Counted from the stretch's first letter, positions 7,950 through 16,477 are shown. The stretch is 64,000 bases of DNA from Adlercreutzia wanghongyangiae (GCF_035989245.1 NZ_JAYMFF010000002.1:124001-188000), one strand, 5' to 3'. Program-made: numbers and translations. Notes: generated by a model not told the origin, from the sequence alone.

Positions 7950-8987
7950 ATCGTAGTGAGCGAGCGCGTACTGGTCGAAGAACGGCAAGAGCACGCGCAC
8001 GTAGCCGCGCTCGTCTCCGGAAATGATGCCCTTGCGTATAAGGCGTTGGCGGTAAGGATTAAACTCGTTGGTGCTCAAGCCCAGCAGCTCGCGTATGTCG
8101 CCAATGCGACCGGACTTCACCTGGGCAATGCCGCAAAGGACCTCGCGATCCTTTCGCGAGAGCTCGGACCACACCTTGTCGTAGGCATACTCGTCGAGAT
8201 ACTGTCGCGCGAGCTGCCGAGCCGCCCGAGGATCGTCGGCGTTCTCCCAAGCAAAATAACCGAGCACCTGGAACGCAAACGAGTACCCTTTTGTCAGCTT
8301 CGCAAGAGCCAGCCCCTCCTGCTCGCCAAGCCCGAGAACCGACCGGTAGTCTTCGGCAATGGTGCCAATGTTCAAGGGGCCGAGGTGAATCTTAGGCGCC
8401 CGATAGAGGAAGGTCAGGCTCTTCTCGTCCTGAAGCGCGCTCACGTTCTCGTACAGCCCCGTCATCAGAAGATAGACGGGGAGATCTTGACGCAGAAAAA
8501 TCTGGAAGGCGGCAGCGAATGCTCTCATCTGGGGAGTATTGGTAACTTCATCAACGCTGATCAGCAGGCGCTTCCCCTTCTTTTTAAGGCTAAGGAGCAT
8601 TTTTTGAAGTGCCGTCTCTATCTCGGTAATAGGGGCGGCACTCTTGACATCCAGTCCGAATCCGAAAAACGAGAGATTGATCTCAGCCGATTGAAAAAGA
8701 CGCGCGAGCTCGTTTTCGCTGGACAGCTTCGCCGCAAGGCTCGTCAGCAGATCGCGCTCGGGATTGAGCTCGACGCTTATCCAATCCTTCTGTGAGGCGA
8801 TTTTGCGGGCGATTTCGGTCATGAAGACCGTTTTGCCCGATCCTCGGATACCGGTGACCATGTACACCTGCTGGGCGCTCGGCTCGCCGAGAAAAGCATC
8901 GATGACCTGCTGCGACTGGGCCGCCCGCGCAATGAGCTGGGTGGGTTCCTTGCCGAATGTCAGAGTGTAAGGATTCTGCTGCTTCAT
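7941..8987 (-). CDS. AAA ATPase with C-terminal winged helix (archaeal-ATPase-like)
   Basis: A 348-residue STAND/AAA-type ATPase. The Walker A loop is GIRGSGKTV (about residues 46-54), Walker B is RLLISVDEV (about 144-152), and the sensor region is PVYLLMTGLY. The last 80 residues (REVLCGIAQVKSGRIGDIRE, then RQRLIRKGIIS) form a winged helix. This layout is typical of bacterial relatives of archaeal ATPases. The start follows GGGAGG. Five phased TTTACTGT boxes lie over its promoter, implying tight control, perhaps by itself. Confidence 0.8.
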   Translation of the reverse strand: MKQQNPYTLTFGKEPTQLIARAAQSQQVIDAFLGEPSAQQVYMVTGIRGSGKTVFMTEIARKIASQKDWISVELNPERDLLTSLAAKLSSENELARLFQSAEINLSFFGFGLDVKSAAPITEIETALQKMLLSLKKKGKRLLISVDEVTNTPQMRAFAAAFQIFLRQDLPVYLLMTGLYENVSALQDEKSLTFLYRAPKIHLGPLNIGTIAEDYRSVLGLGEQEGLALAKLTKGYSFAFQVLGYFAWENADDPRAARQLARQYLDEYAYDKVWSELSRKDREVLCGIAQVKSGRIGDIRELLGLSTNEFNPYRQRLIRKGIISGDERGYVRVLLPFFDQYALAHYDLG

Positions 8988-9002
8988 AGCGCCTCCCAGA
9001 GT

Positions 9003-9077
9003 TTTACTGTTTTAGAATTCTTTTACTGTCGTTTACTGTTTCTGACATTTTTTACTGTCGTTTACTGTTTTGTCAAG
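9003..9077 (-). promoter_or_regulatory. Promoter with five phased TTTACTGT operator boxes
   Basis: TTTACTGT occurs at 9003, 9022, 9032, 9051 and 9061, so spacings alternate 19, 10, 19 and 10 bp, near whole helical turns. On the minus strand TTGACA (9071-9076) is followed 16 bp later by TAAAAA. The boxes cover the promoter core of the ATPase gene, as expected of cooperative repression. Confidence 0.6.
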
Positions 9078-9157
9078 AGACCACCGGCACGCCCCACGAG
9101 GAGGCCATCTCGTTCATGGGCGTCATCGTCCCCCACCTGAAGCACTGGCAGAAGTAG
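9077..9157 (+). pseudogene. Orphan 3' end of a second zinc-ribbon/XRE gene
   Basis: Twenty-six codons plus a stop reproduce the C-terminus of the upstream XRE/zinc-ribbon protein (EEAISFMGVIVPHLKHWQK against EEAVSFMGVIVPHLKHWQK). The last 48 bases are identical. There is no start codon or ribosome site, so this is the remnant of a duplicated copy whose body was lost when the ATPase gene arrived or when copies recombined. Confidence 0.7.
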
Positions 9158-9264
9158 CACGCCCGCGCGCACTGTGCGCGAGCTCATTGCCAGTGGCGCG
9201 GCGAATCGTTAATATGGAGCCTCAATCCCTCGCCGCCCCCGCCCCTCCGTTCTTAGGAGCGCCC

Positions 9265-9684
9265 ATGCTTGAACACACTCCCACCGATCAGGAGCTGATA
9301 GCACTCGTCGGTGAGCCTCTTTTTGAGGTCTGGGCAACCCTCTGTTCCGCCATTGACGAAAGGTACGATATGAATCGCCAATGGGCCAGCGGCGGCAAGG
9401 CGTGGGAGTACGAATACAAGTATCGCCGGGGCGGCAAGACGCTGTGCGCTCTATATGCCCGGAAGAACTGCGTCGGCTTCATGGTCATTTTCGGAGAGAG
9501 CGAGCGCGCGAAGTTCGAGGCAGACCGTGATACCTACTCCGAGGAAATCCAGAGAGCCTACGATGACGCACGGACGTACCGCGACGGAAAATGGGTGATG
9601 TTCGAACCGTCGGACACCTCCCTTTTCGAAGACTTCATGCGTTTGCTCGCAATCAAGCGAAAACCGAACGTTTCGCGAAAATAG
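9265..9684 (+). CDS. DUF3788-family protein
   Basis: A 139-residue protein with the family's pattern: WASGGKAWEYEYKYRRGGKT near residue 34, LYARKNCVGFMVIFGESE near 55, then DGKWVMFEP and a C-terminal helix. It is a small cytoplasmic protein of unknown function, often a single gene near acetyltransferases in gut bacteria. The ATG follows TAGGAG. The next gene starts 12 bases downstream, suggesting cotranscription. Confidence 0.75.
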   Translation: MLEHTPTDQELIALVGEPLFEVWATLCSAIDERYDMNRQWASGGKAWEYEYKYRRGGKTLCALYARKNCVGFMVIFGESERAKFEADRDTYSEEIQRAYDDARTYRDGKWVMFEPSDTSLFEDFMRLLAIKRKPNVSRK

Positions 9685-9696
9685 AGGAGGGGCATC

Positions 9697-10371
9697 GTGC
9701 GGTTCAACTTCGAGAACGTTGAAATTGGCGGCGACACGGGGCTCCTCGCTGAGCTGGTGGCATGCTGGCGGGCGTCGGTAGAGGCGACGCATACGTTCCT
9801 TACGCCGGATGATATCGAGCGCATCGCGGGCTATGTGCCGGACGCGATCACATCCGTCGCGCACGTGATTGTTTGCCGAGACGGCGCCGGCGCGGCTGCG
9901 GGCTTTCTCGGCGTCGACGGCTCCATGGTTGAGATGCTGTTCATCGATCCGGCCCTGCGCGGACAGGGGCTAGGGACGCGCCTTCTCGACTACGCCACAA
10001 ACGAGCTTGGCGCCACGCTGGTGGATGTGAACGAGCAGAACGACCAAGCCGTCGGCTTCTACGAGCACTACGGTTTCCGCACGTTCACCAGGAACCTCGG
10101 CGGATTCTTCCGCAGGGACACGACGCACAGGACGGCAACCGCGATGAGGCCGAGGCCGCCGATAATGCCGGTGCAGGCGGGGCCGACGAAGGGATTCGGC
10201 GTCACGGCCGTGAAGAGCGCCGGCGCGGCAACGCAGCCGTTCAGGGCACCGTGGGCGAACGTGGCCGGCAGGCAGCTGCCCGAGCGCAGGGTAAGCCAGC
10301 CGAAGAGCGCGCTCAGCGCCGTGCAGAAGCAGGTCATCGCGAGAATGCCCACAACCGGCCACCCCGGATAG
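9697..10371 (+). pseudogene. GNAT acetyltransferase with lost C-terminus
   Basis: The frame begins at a GTG with GAGGAGG upstream. Residues 1-132 are a normal GNAT: VACWRASVEATHTFLTPDDI, the acetyl-CoA motif RGQGLGTRLL near 88, VDVNEQNDQAVGFYEHYGF near 110. After FRTFTR (about nt 10092) the expected last strand is missing, and the frame continues as antisense of the CPBP gene in low-complexity Arg/Pro residues. The natural C-terminus has therefore been removed. Only the part to about nt 10095 is ancestral; whether the protein still works is doubtful. Confidence 0.65.
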
Positions 10372-11030
10372 TCGAGCCCGTAGTTGTGGCCGAGCACCGT
10401 GATGGGCGCGTGCCACAGGCCCCAGATAACGCCCACGACGACGATGCCCCACGTCGCAGAATGGCGCTCCATCAGATGCGGGAGCAGGTAGCCGCGCCAG
10501 CCCCATTCCTCCCCGAAGCACGTGACCACGTTCAGCAGCGGGCAGACGAGCACGAGCGCCAGCTGCATCCCCATCAGGGCCTGCGCCTGAGCTTCGTCCA
10601 TGGGCGGCTGGCCGGCCGCCGCCAACTGGGCGTTGAGCGTCTCCCGGAACAGCGGGCACGACGGGTCGAAGTCACCCGGGAAGATGAAGAAGAACGCGAC
10701 GGCGCCCAGCGCCACTAGCAGCATCGGGCCGAACCACCCAGCGACCCAGTACTTCCATGTGCGCCGGAACTCGCGCGGACGCACCCACGCGCCGCGGAAG
10801 CCCTCCCCTGTCAGCAGGCGCGTCAGCACAACGCCAATGGCCGGAAAGAACATGCCCGCCCCGACGAACAGCGTTACCGCCGGGCCGCCCAAGGGATTTT
10901 GCCCGGCCTGCAGCAGCGGAATCGCCGCAGGGTACACCGTTGCGAACCAGAACGCCCAGGTGAGAGCGAAGGTCACGACGCAGAAGGTGCCAGCTCGATG
11001 GGCGGCCAGAAACGCTCTCAGTCGGCTCAT
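10068..11030 (-). CDS. CPBP-family intramembrane metalloprotease
   Basis: A 320-residue polytopic membrane protein with the CPBP/Rce1 signature EEWGWRGYLLP (about residues 175-185), a second motif WGLWHAP, and the third FAHGALN near residue 263. About seven hydrophobic segments are visible. These proteases cut membrane substrates or serve immunity and export roles. The ATG overlaps the stop of the upstream MerR fusion gene (ATGA), so the two are coupled. The last residues (about the final 10) are antisense to the truncated GNAT gene and may not be original. Confidence 0.85.
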   Translation of the reverse strand: MSRLRAFLAAHRAGTFCVVTFALTWAFWFATVYPAAIPLLQAGQNPLGGPAVTLFVGAGMFFPAIGVVLTRLLTGEGFRGAWVRPREFRRTWKYWVAGWFGPMLLVALGAVAFFFIFPGDFDPSCPLFRETLNAQLAAAGQPPMDEAQAQALMGMQLALVLVCPLLNVVTCFGEEWGWRGYLLPHLMERHSATWGIVVVGVIWGLWHAPITVLGHNYGLDYPGWPVVGILAMTCFCTALSALFGWLTLRSGSCLPATFAHGALNGCVAAPALFTAVTPNPFVGPACTGIIGGLGLIAVAVLCVVSLRKNPPRFLVNVRKP

Positions 11031-11905
11031 CGCGCACCTCCCTCTTCCGCCGCACACGCGCCGTGGGTACAGGTGCCGGGCACACATTCCCCGCGACCGA
11101 TAGCAAGCGGCTCGGCGTGGAAGCGCTCGACGCACCAGTTCTTCTCGCCGCAGCAAGGGCAGGTAAGCTTGCGCGTAGTGGGGGTATGGCACGCCACGAA
11201 GAACGCGCCCAGATTCGGCCGGAAATCGGCCCGACACGCCGGGCACAGATAGGTCGTGTGGTCGTTGAAGTGAACGACCAGCCAGAAGCCCGCAGCCGCC
11301 ACTGCCACGAGCGCAATGGGGAACGGCCACCACACGCCCGTGAGTATGCCGAGCACCAGGGTGCCGATCCACGCCACATCCATGAGGATGCCCACGAGGA
11401 TCATCACCGCATGCCAACGCCTTTCCGCTCGTTTGTCTTCCATTCGCCTCACCATGGCGAGCTTGCTTGTCGCCGTCAGAGCGCCGTAGCGCCTGATGTC
11501 GTCGCCCATCGCCTCAATGGCGCGCAGCCGACTTTGGAGCTCTTCGGCTTCCTCGCGCAGTTCGCGCGCGTTCTCGTCCAGCAAATCGCCCAGGATGACG
11601 TGACGATGCGGGCTTTCGAGGACGCCCTTGATCTGCGCAAGGGAAAGTCCCAGCGCCTTCAGCATGAGAATGAAGTGGAGCTGGCGCGCATCGTCGGCAG
11701 TGTAGAGCCGTCGGCCGCCCTCGGAGTAGTCGGACGGCGAGAGCAGCCCCTTGCCGTCGTAGTACTGCACGGTTCGCACCGTCGTCCCGCACGCCTCGGC
11801 CAGCTCGCCGGTGGTATAGCGGGTCGCTGCTTCCGAGGCTCGCGCGCCGAGCCCAGCCGCGCCGCGGCGTTCCTCGCATCGTGTTGTTTCGTTCTTCTCG
11901 ACCAT
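11027..11905 (-). CDS. MerR regulator fused to two TM helices and a zinc ribbon
   Basis: A 292-residue protein. MerR winged helix at about 30-100 (YTTGELAEACGTTVRTVQYY, EGGRRLYT), a helical region to about 165, then two membrane segments (AVMILVGILMDVAWIGTLVL and FPIALVAVAAAGFWLVV), then two CxxC pairs (CPAC, CPCC) typical of a zinc ribbon. It looks like a membrane-tethered one-component regulator. AAAGGAGGT precedes the ATG. It forms an operon with the CPBP protease, which could be its partner or even release it, by analogy with regulated proteolysis; that part is inference. Confidence 0.8.
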   Translation of the reverse strand: MVEKNETTRCEERRGAAGLGARASEAATRYTTGELAEACGTTVRTVQYYDGKGLLSPSDYSEGGRRLYTADDARQLHFILMLKALGLSLAQIKGVLESPHRHVILGDLLDENARELREEAEELQSRLRAIEAMGDDIRRYGALTATSKLAMVRRMEDKRAERRWHAVMILVGILMDVAWIGTLVLGILTGVWWPFPIALVAVAAAGFWLVVHFNDHTTYLCPACRADFRPNLGAFFVACHTPTTRKLTCPCCGEKNWCVERFHAEPLAIGRGECVPGTCTHGACAAEEGGAR

Positions 11906-11988
11906 GGTGGCACCTCCTTTCTTCCTCGTTTCTACAACACGACGCTGCGTCACGAGCAAGAACTTTTTCGGAAAACCGGGTGCCGCGC

Positions 11989-12651
11989 CTAGACGCCTTC
12001 GCGAAGCGGCAGGCGCTCCGCCATCTCGCCGAGCGAGTCGCACATCATCGTGGGGTTCTCGGCGGCAAGGGCCTCGCGCGGGAACATGCCCCAGAGCGCG
12101 GCCACCGTGGCGCAGCCGGCGGCGTTGCCGGCCTGCATGTCGAAGGGACTGTCGCCCACATACAGGCAGTGGGACGCATCGAGTCCCATAAGCTCGCAAG
12201 CACGAAGGATGGGCCCGGGAGCCGGTTTGTGCTCGGGCCAGTCATCGGGGGCGATGAGCACGTCGAAGAGGTCGCCGATGCCGCCCATATCCAGCCCGCG
12301 CTGGGCGAGCGCGTGGCGCTTCGAGGTAACGACCCCCATGGGAACGCCCGCGGCCCGCAACCGCTCCAAAGCCGCACGCGTGTCGGGAAAGGCCCGCACG
12401 CTGGCATCGTGCACGGCCACGTTGTGCTCGCGGTACGTGCTCAGCAGGTGCTCGGCCAGAGCCTCGTCGCCTTCCGCAAAGCCGAGCATCTGGTCGTACA
12501 GGGGCGTGCCCACGCCCGCCATAAGCGCCTCGTCGGGCAAATCGCACCCCAGCACGTCGTTGATGGTGTAGCGCATAGAGGCGAGAATAATGTCGTATGT
12601 GTCAATCAGCGTGCCATCCGCATCGAACAGCACACCCTGGATATTGTTCAT
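11989..12651 (-). CDS. HAD-family phosphatase (phosphoglycolate phosphatase-like)
   Basis: A 220-residue HAD subfamily IA phosphatase. Motif I LFDADGTLID holds the nucleophile Asp, motif II is VVTSKR, Lys of motif III is in HKPAPGPIL, and motif IV is YVGDSPFDM. The cap domain lies between residues 15 and 85. Likely substrates are phosphoglycolate or other small phosphate esters. A second HAD protein of the same class is encoded at 32.8-33.4 kb. Confidence 0.88.
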   Translation of the reverse strand: MNNIQGVLFDADGTLIDTYDIILASMRYTINDVLGCDLPDEALMAGVGTPLYDQMLGFAEGDEALAEHLLSTYREHNVAVHDASVRAFPDTRAALERLRAAGVPMGVVTSKRHALAQRGLDMGGIGDLFDVLIAPDDWPEHKPAPGPILRACELMGLDASHCLYVGDSPFDMQAGNAAGCATVAALWGMFPREALAAENPTMMCDSLGEMAERLPLREGV

Positions 12652-12712
12652 AGCAACCTTCCGGTTAAACCCATCAGTCGGTAGCCATTGTAGAACAGCA
12701 CGGGCCCCGCAG

Positions 12713-13639
12713 CTACAAAAGCGGGAGAATGCCCTCTTCGAGGCGCTTTCTCAGAAGGCGCTTGTGCTCCGCGCGCATTGGCTCCGACAGAAGAACGATG
12801 CCGTAGGCTTCCTCCGGCACGCTATCTATGAGCGCATCGACGGCATCCATATTCACCGCCGCCGTGAAACGCTTAATGGCGGCGGCCAAATCGGGGTTCG
12901 TCGTTTTCGCCATGTACTCGAAGGGATGAATCGCAGCGCTCCCGCCTTCGCCATCCGAAAGCCGATAGCACGAAATATTCGTCCCGAAAGCGTCCTCGTT
13001 TTCCGCCGCCTCGTCTCCCAGCCGACGCGCCGCCACGCTGGGACTGCGCTTGCTGAAGAGCGAGCTGCCCATGTCGTAGACGGGCGCGAGCTCGTAAGCC
13101 ATCGGCGCCGTCATGAGAACGCCCCAGTTCCCGTTGTTGCGATCGGGGTTCTTAATGAAGGCATCTACCACGAACATATCCCAAAAGCGCTCGCGCACAC
13201 CCGGCACCGTCTTCAAGACATCGGATGTCTCAATGGCGGCGAGCACATCGCCAAGAAGAATGACCTCTCCATCCGATGGCGCCGAGCTAAAGCCCGCATC
13301 GTCGTCGGAAAGAGCGTTCTTGATCTCCTTGAACTCGAAGAGACGCGCGTTCGGGAAGGTGAAGTCGCGGCACGCACACACGATCTTGCCGGCGCGGTAC
13401 CCGAGCATCGTCTCATGAACCGGAATGCCCAACAGCCCGTAAATATGCGAGCCCAGATATTCGGAAACGGGACTCGAAGTATAAGACGGCAGATGCTTGC
13501 CCGCCAAATCGCGCGTCGTGCGCGGATACTTGGCTATCCAAGGCTCCCCGTTGATGAGAATGCCCTCTTTCTGTCCCGCTCGGCCGCCGTAGAAAAGACC
13601 ACTGGGGGCGCAATCGCGAAGATCGGCGATTTCTATCAC
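12713..13639 (-). CDS. HipA-like kinase (CtkA-type)
   Basis: A 308-residue single-chain HipA-fold protein starting at GTG behind GGAGGG. The kinase landmarks are WIAKYPR (ATP-binding Lys), VVDAFIKNPDRNNGNWGVL (catalytic loop with Asp and Asn) and APVYDMGSSL (metal-binding Asp). The N-terminal HipA_N subdomain is absent, as in CtkA-like kinases. No HipB-type partner gene is adjacent; the neighbours are a HAD phosphatase and a divergent lipoprotein. It probably phosphorylates a protein in the cytoplasm; the target is unknown. Confidence 0.8.
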   Translation of the reverse strand: MIEIADLRDCAPSGLFYGGRAGQKEGILINGEPWIAKYPRTTRDLAGKHLPSYTSSPVSEYLGSHIYGLLGIPVHETMLGYRAGKIVCACRDFTFPNARLFEFKEIKNALSDDDAGFSSAPSDGEVILLGDVLAAIETSDVLKTVPGVRERFWDMFVVDAFIKNPDRNNGNWGVLMTAPMAYELAPVYDMGSSLFSKRSPSVAARRLGDEAAENEDAFGTNISCYRLSDGEGGSAAIHPFEYMAKTTNPDLAAAIKRFTAAVNMDAVDALIDSVPEEAYGIVLLSEPMRAEHKRLLRKRLEEGILPLL

Positions 13640-13766
13640 GAAGGCCCTCCTTCAACACCAGCGGAAACAGTGGGAAACATTGTAGCACGGCGGAAAGTCG
13701 GCCCGCATACCCGCAGTATAATCTGGAGGTCAACGAGCAGCGTGCGCCAGAAAGGTCGCCCCTTCC

Positions 13767-14231
13767 ATGAATCCCCAGAGCCATAGCGCGGCACTCCGAG
13801 GGCCCCGCCCGCGATTCCTCTTTGGCGGCACGGCTGGCACCAACCGCATAGCGCGGGCCCTTCTTGCTCTCGGGTTAGCGGCGCTCCTGTGCTTACCAGC
13901 TTGCAGCTTTACTCCCAACAAGGCCGAGAGCGCGTCCTCCCGCAACGAGACCGCCGCTGAAGCCGCCTCGCATCTCGCCTTCCGCACCGACGAGAAGTTG
14001 CAGCAGCACTTCGAGAAGCACGGCCGGGAAACCGGGTGCGCCACCGCCGAGGAGTACCTCGCCGCCGCCAATGCCGTCATCGCCGACCCGGCTTCCCTGC
14101 ACAAGCTGCAAGCTGAAGACGGCGACGACCTCTACTTCCTGGAACGCACCGGGGAATTCGTCGTGGTGTCCCCCGCCGGCTACATCCGCACCTACTACCT
14201 CACCGACCGCAACTACTTCGACCGGCAATAG
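13767..14231 (+). CDS. Small lipoprotein with a toxin-tail-like domain
   Basis: A 154-residue protein with an N-terminal membrane segment ending in the lipobox LPAC (Cys near 47). The C-terminal 95 residues (LQQHFEKHGRETG, AEEYLAAANAVI, DDLYFLERTGEFVVVSP, GYIRTYYLTD) resemble a short domain I recall at the C-termini of polymorphic toxins, possibly with an RNase-like (barnase/RelE) fold. That fold assignment is from memory and uncertain. The lipid anchor would place it on the outer face of the membrane, unusual for such a domain. Confidence 0.7.
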   Translation: MNPQSHSAALRGPRPRFLFGGTAGTNRIARALLALGLAALLCLPACSFTPNKAESASSRNETAAEAASHLAFRTDEKLQQHFEKHGRETGCATAEEYLAAANAVIADPASLHKLQAEDGDDLYFLERTGEFVVVSPAGYIRTYYLTDRNYFDRQ

Positions 14232-14360
14232 GGCACGTCACCGCATCTGCCCTGAGGAAAAGCGTCTCCTTCCCACAGTTTGCCAACGAGGCCAAAGCGC
14301 ATCCCTAACGATGACGGAAACAGCGTACTATGGGATTGTTCGCGCCTCGAAGGAGACCCC

Positions 14361-15329
14361 ATGATTACCAAGCTCACATTCGACCAGATCAGCAGCGCCG
14401 TCCACGACGCATACAACGCTTGCAAGGACATCAAGGGTGGCCAGAACGCGCATTACATTCCCTATCTTGCGAACATCAACCCCGGCCTGTTCGGCATCAG
14501 CCTGTGCCTGCCCGATGGCCGGCTCATATCCGTGGGCGACACCGACTACCAGCTCGGCATCGAGTCGGTGTCGAAGGTGCACACGGCTATCCTCGCGCTG
14601 GAGCAGCACGGGGCACAAACGGTGCTGGACGACATCGGGGCCGACGCCACGGGGCTGCCCTTCAACTCCATCTTCGCCATCCTGTTGGAGAATGACCGGC
14701 CCTCCACGCCGCTCGTGAACGCCGGCGCCATTGCGGCGTGCTCGCTCATTGAGCCCCACGGCGATGCCGACGGAAAGTGGAAGGCCATCTTCGACAACAT
14801 GACCGCCCTTCTCGGCAGCGAGCCGGTACTCATCGACGAGCTGTACCAGTCGGAATCGGCCACGAACTTCGAGAACCGCTCCATCGCCTGGCTGCTGCGC
14901 GATTACGAGCGCCTCTACGACGACCCGGAGATGTCGCTCGACCTGTACACGCGCCAGTGCTCGCTCGGCGTAACGGCCGAGCAGCTGGCCATATCGGCGG
15001 CCACTATTGCCGACGACGGCGTGAACCCCCTCACGAAGAAGCGAGTGTTCGGCGCGGAGCTTACCTCCAAGGTGGTTGCCCTTATGAGTGCCGTCGGCTT
15101 CTACGAGCACTCGGGTGATTGGCTCTACGCCACGGGCCTGCCCGCGAAAACCGGGGTGGGCGGCGCCATCATTGGCGTCATGCCCGGCCTCTTCGGCGTG
15201 TGCGCTTTCGCACCGCCACTCGATGACGCCGGCAACTCCGTGAAGGCCCAAGCAGCGCTGAAGCACCTGATGAAGAGCTTGAACCTGAACGTGTTCTCCA
15301 ACACGCACTTCGACCTCGTGGAAGCCTAG
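14361..15329 (+). CDS. glsA: Glutaminase
   Basis: A 322-residue serine-dependent glutaminase, which hydrolyses L-glutamine to glutamate and ammonia in the cytoplasm. The family's beta-lactamase-like motifs are present: GIESVSKVHTAILAL (S-x-x-K near residue 68), PLVNAGAIA near 118, a Tyr in DLYTRQCSLGV near 200, and GLPAKTGVGG near 262. The length matches GlsA/GlsB. The start is the ATG after AAGGAGA; an upstream extension lacks a ribosome site. The gene stands alone, and its products could support acid tolerance or nitrogen supply. Confidence 0.93.
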   Translation: MITKLTFDQISSAVHDAYNACKDIKGGQNAHYIPYLANINPGLFGISLCLPDGRLISVGDTDYQLGIESVSKVHTAILALEQHGAQTVLDDIGADATGLPFNSIFAILLENDRPSTPLVNAGAIAACSLIEPHGDADGKWKAIFDNMTALLGSEPVLIDELYQSESATNFENRSIAWLLRDYERLYDDPEMSLDLYTRQCSLGVTAEQLAISAATIADDGVNPLTKKRVFGAELTSKVVALMSAVGFYEHSGDWLYATGLPAKTGVGGAIIGVMPGLFGVCAFAPPLDDAGNSVKAQAALKHLMKSLNLNVFSNTHFDLVEA

Positions 15330-15345
15330 ATTTGCCGCGCCTTGC

Positions 15346-15795
15346 TTACGCTGCGTCTTCCAGGAGGCACACGCCGTAGGTGAAGTGGGAGCAATCGTTC
15401 TCGCGGTAGCCTTCGGCCAGCCCCTGCGCCAGCACCTCGTATTCAGCCTGCAGTTCCGCCAATGCACATCGCAGGGCCGCCACGTCGGCCCGCACATCGG
15501 TAGCACCCCGCCAAGCGCCATCCCATTCTGGCGGATCGCCCGTTGCAGCAGGGCGGTCGCGCGCGGCGACAAGCGCCGATGCCTCGTCCCGACTCCGACA
15601 CACAATTTCACGCAACATGGGATTGCGATAGAGCGTGCTTCGGGCCACGTTCGCCCGCTTGGCCACTTGGTAGAACGACGGCACCTTTCCCTCAGCCTGC
15701 AAGCTGATCACCGCTTGGCGTACCCGCTGCTCGAGGGAGCAGCGGCGGCCGGTCGCGTTCCCAGGAGGCGCAGACAACGGCTTCCTCGCATCCAT
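15346..15795 (-). CDS. DUF6262/TnpC-like DNA-binding protein
   Basis: A 149-residue protein with a helix-turn-helix resembling DUF6262/TnpC proteins (VAKRANVARSTLYRNPMLRE at about 45-65) and a coiled-coil C-terminal half. Such proteins accompany site-specific recombinases in some transposons, but no recombinase is adjacent here. The ATG follows GGAAGGAAAGG. A short palindrome, AACAAA-CA-TTTGTT (15809-15822), sits just upstream and may be its operator. Confidence 0.65.
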   Translation of the reverse strand: MDARKPLSAPPGNATGRRCSLEQRVRQAVISLQAEGKVPSFYQVAKRANVARSTLYRNPMLREIVCRSRDEASALVAARDRPAATGDPPEWDGAWRGATDVRADVAALRCALAELQAEYEVLAQGLAEGYRENDCSHFTYGVCLLEDAA

Positions 15796-16112
15796 AGCCT
15801 TTCCTTCCAACAAACATTTGTTCTTGTTTTGGAGAAGTTTAGCGCAGGAAAAATCTCTCACAGACCCTATTGCGGGACACAGAAGGCGTTAACAGGCGCC
15901 ATGCCGACACCTTCGATAGGCGCACCATACGAACAAGTATGCAGCAGTCTTGCTGAAAGCCGCCACGTCTTCGACTAGCGGGAATTCTGCGAAAGTCCCG
16001 TTACGAGAACCCTACGGCGATGTAAAAGAGTGCTTTCAGCCGAGAACCCGCGATCAGTGCTGCGAACCGTTGCCTTTACGGTAAAAGAGACCGAAAACGA
16101 AAGGAGGACTCA

Positions 16113-16454
16113 ATGAGCTCGATCAGCCACGTCGCAGCACATCCCGCAATTCACCAGCACAAACGAACGGACACCCAGCACAAGCAGCACGAGAAGCAAG
16201 ACATCGTCGCCATTATCGGCCGCATTGCCTCCGTTCTCTCGGTGCTCATGTACGTGTCCTACATCACCCAAATCGCGAATAACCTCGATGGCAACCCCGG
16301 AAGCCCTTGGCAGCCGCTATGTGCGTTCTTCAACTGCACCATGTGGACCATCTACGGCTTCATGAAGCCTAAACGCGACATTCCCATTATTGTCGCGAAC
16401 ATTCCAGGCATCGTCCTGGGCCTCGTCACTTTCATCACCGCTATCGTGCACTAA
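16113..16454 (+). CDS. SemiSWEET sugar transporter
   Basis: A 113-residue protein with three predicted membrane helices (IIGRIASVLSVLMYVSYI, then the CAFFNCTMWTIYGF segment, then IPIIVANIPGIVLGLVTF), the minimal triple-helix bundle of SemiSWEETs, which dimerise to transport sugars across the cytoplasmic membrane. The Tyr/Ile and Asn/Trp positions around the translocation path (YVSYITQI, FFNCTMW) fit the family. AAAGGAGG precedes the ATG, and a long hairpin follows the gene. Confidence 0.88.
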   Translation: MSSISHVAAHPAIHQHKRTDTQHKQHEKQDIVAIIGRIASVLSVLMYVSYITQIANNLDGNPGSPWQPLCAFFNCTMWTIYGFMKPKRDIPIIVANIPGIVLGLVTFITAIVH

Positions 16455-16477
16455 CGGCAACGTCCGCACCTAATCAT

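Noticed and set aside
9070..9264. N-terminal extension of the DUF3788 protein
   Set aside because: This reading is out of frame with the duplicated zinc-ribbon tail that occupies the region, and the ATG at 9265 has its own TAGGAG site.
15346..15795. A TetR-type regulator or a transposon recombinase partner
   Set aside because: The helix-turn-helix fits DUF6262/TnpC better than TetR, and no recombinase or transposon end is adjacent, so only a DNA-binding protein is claimed.
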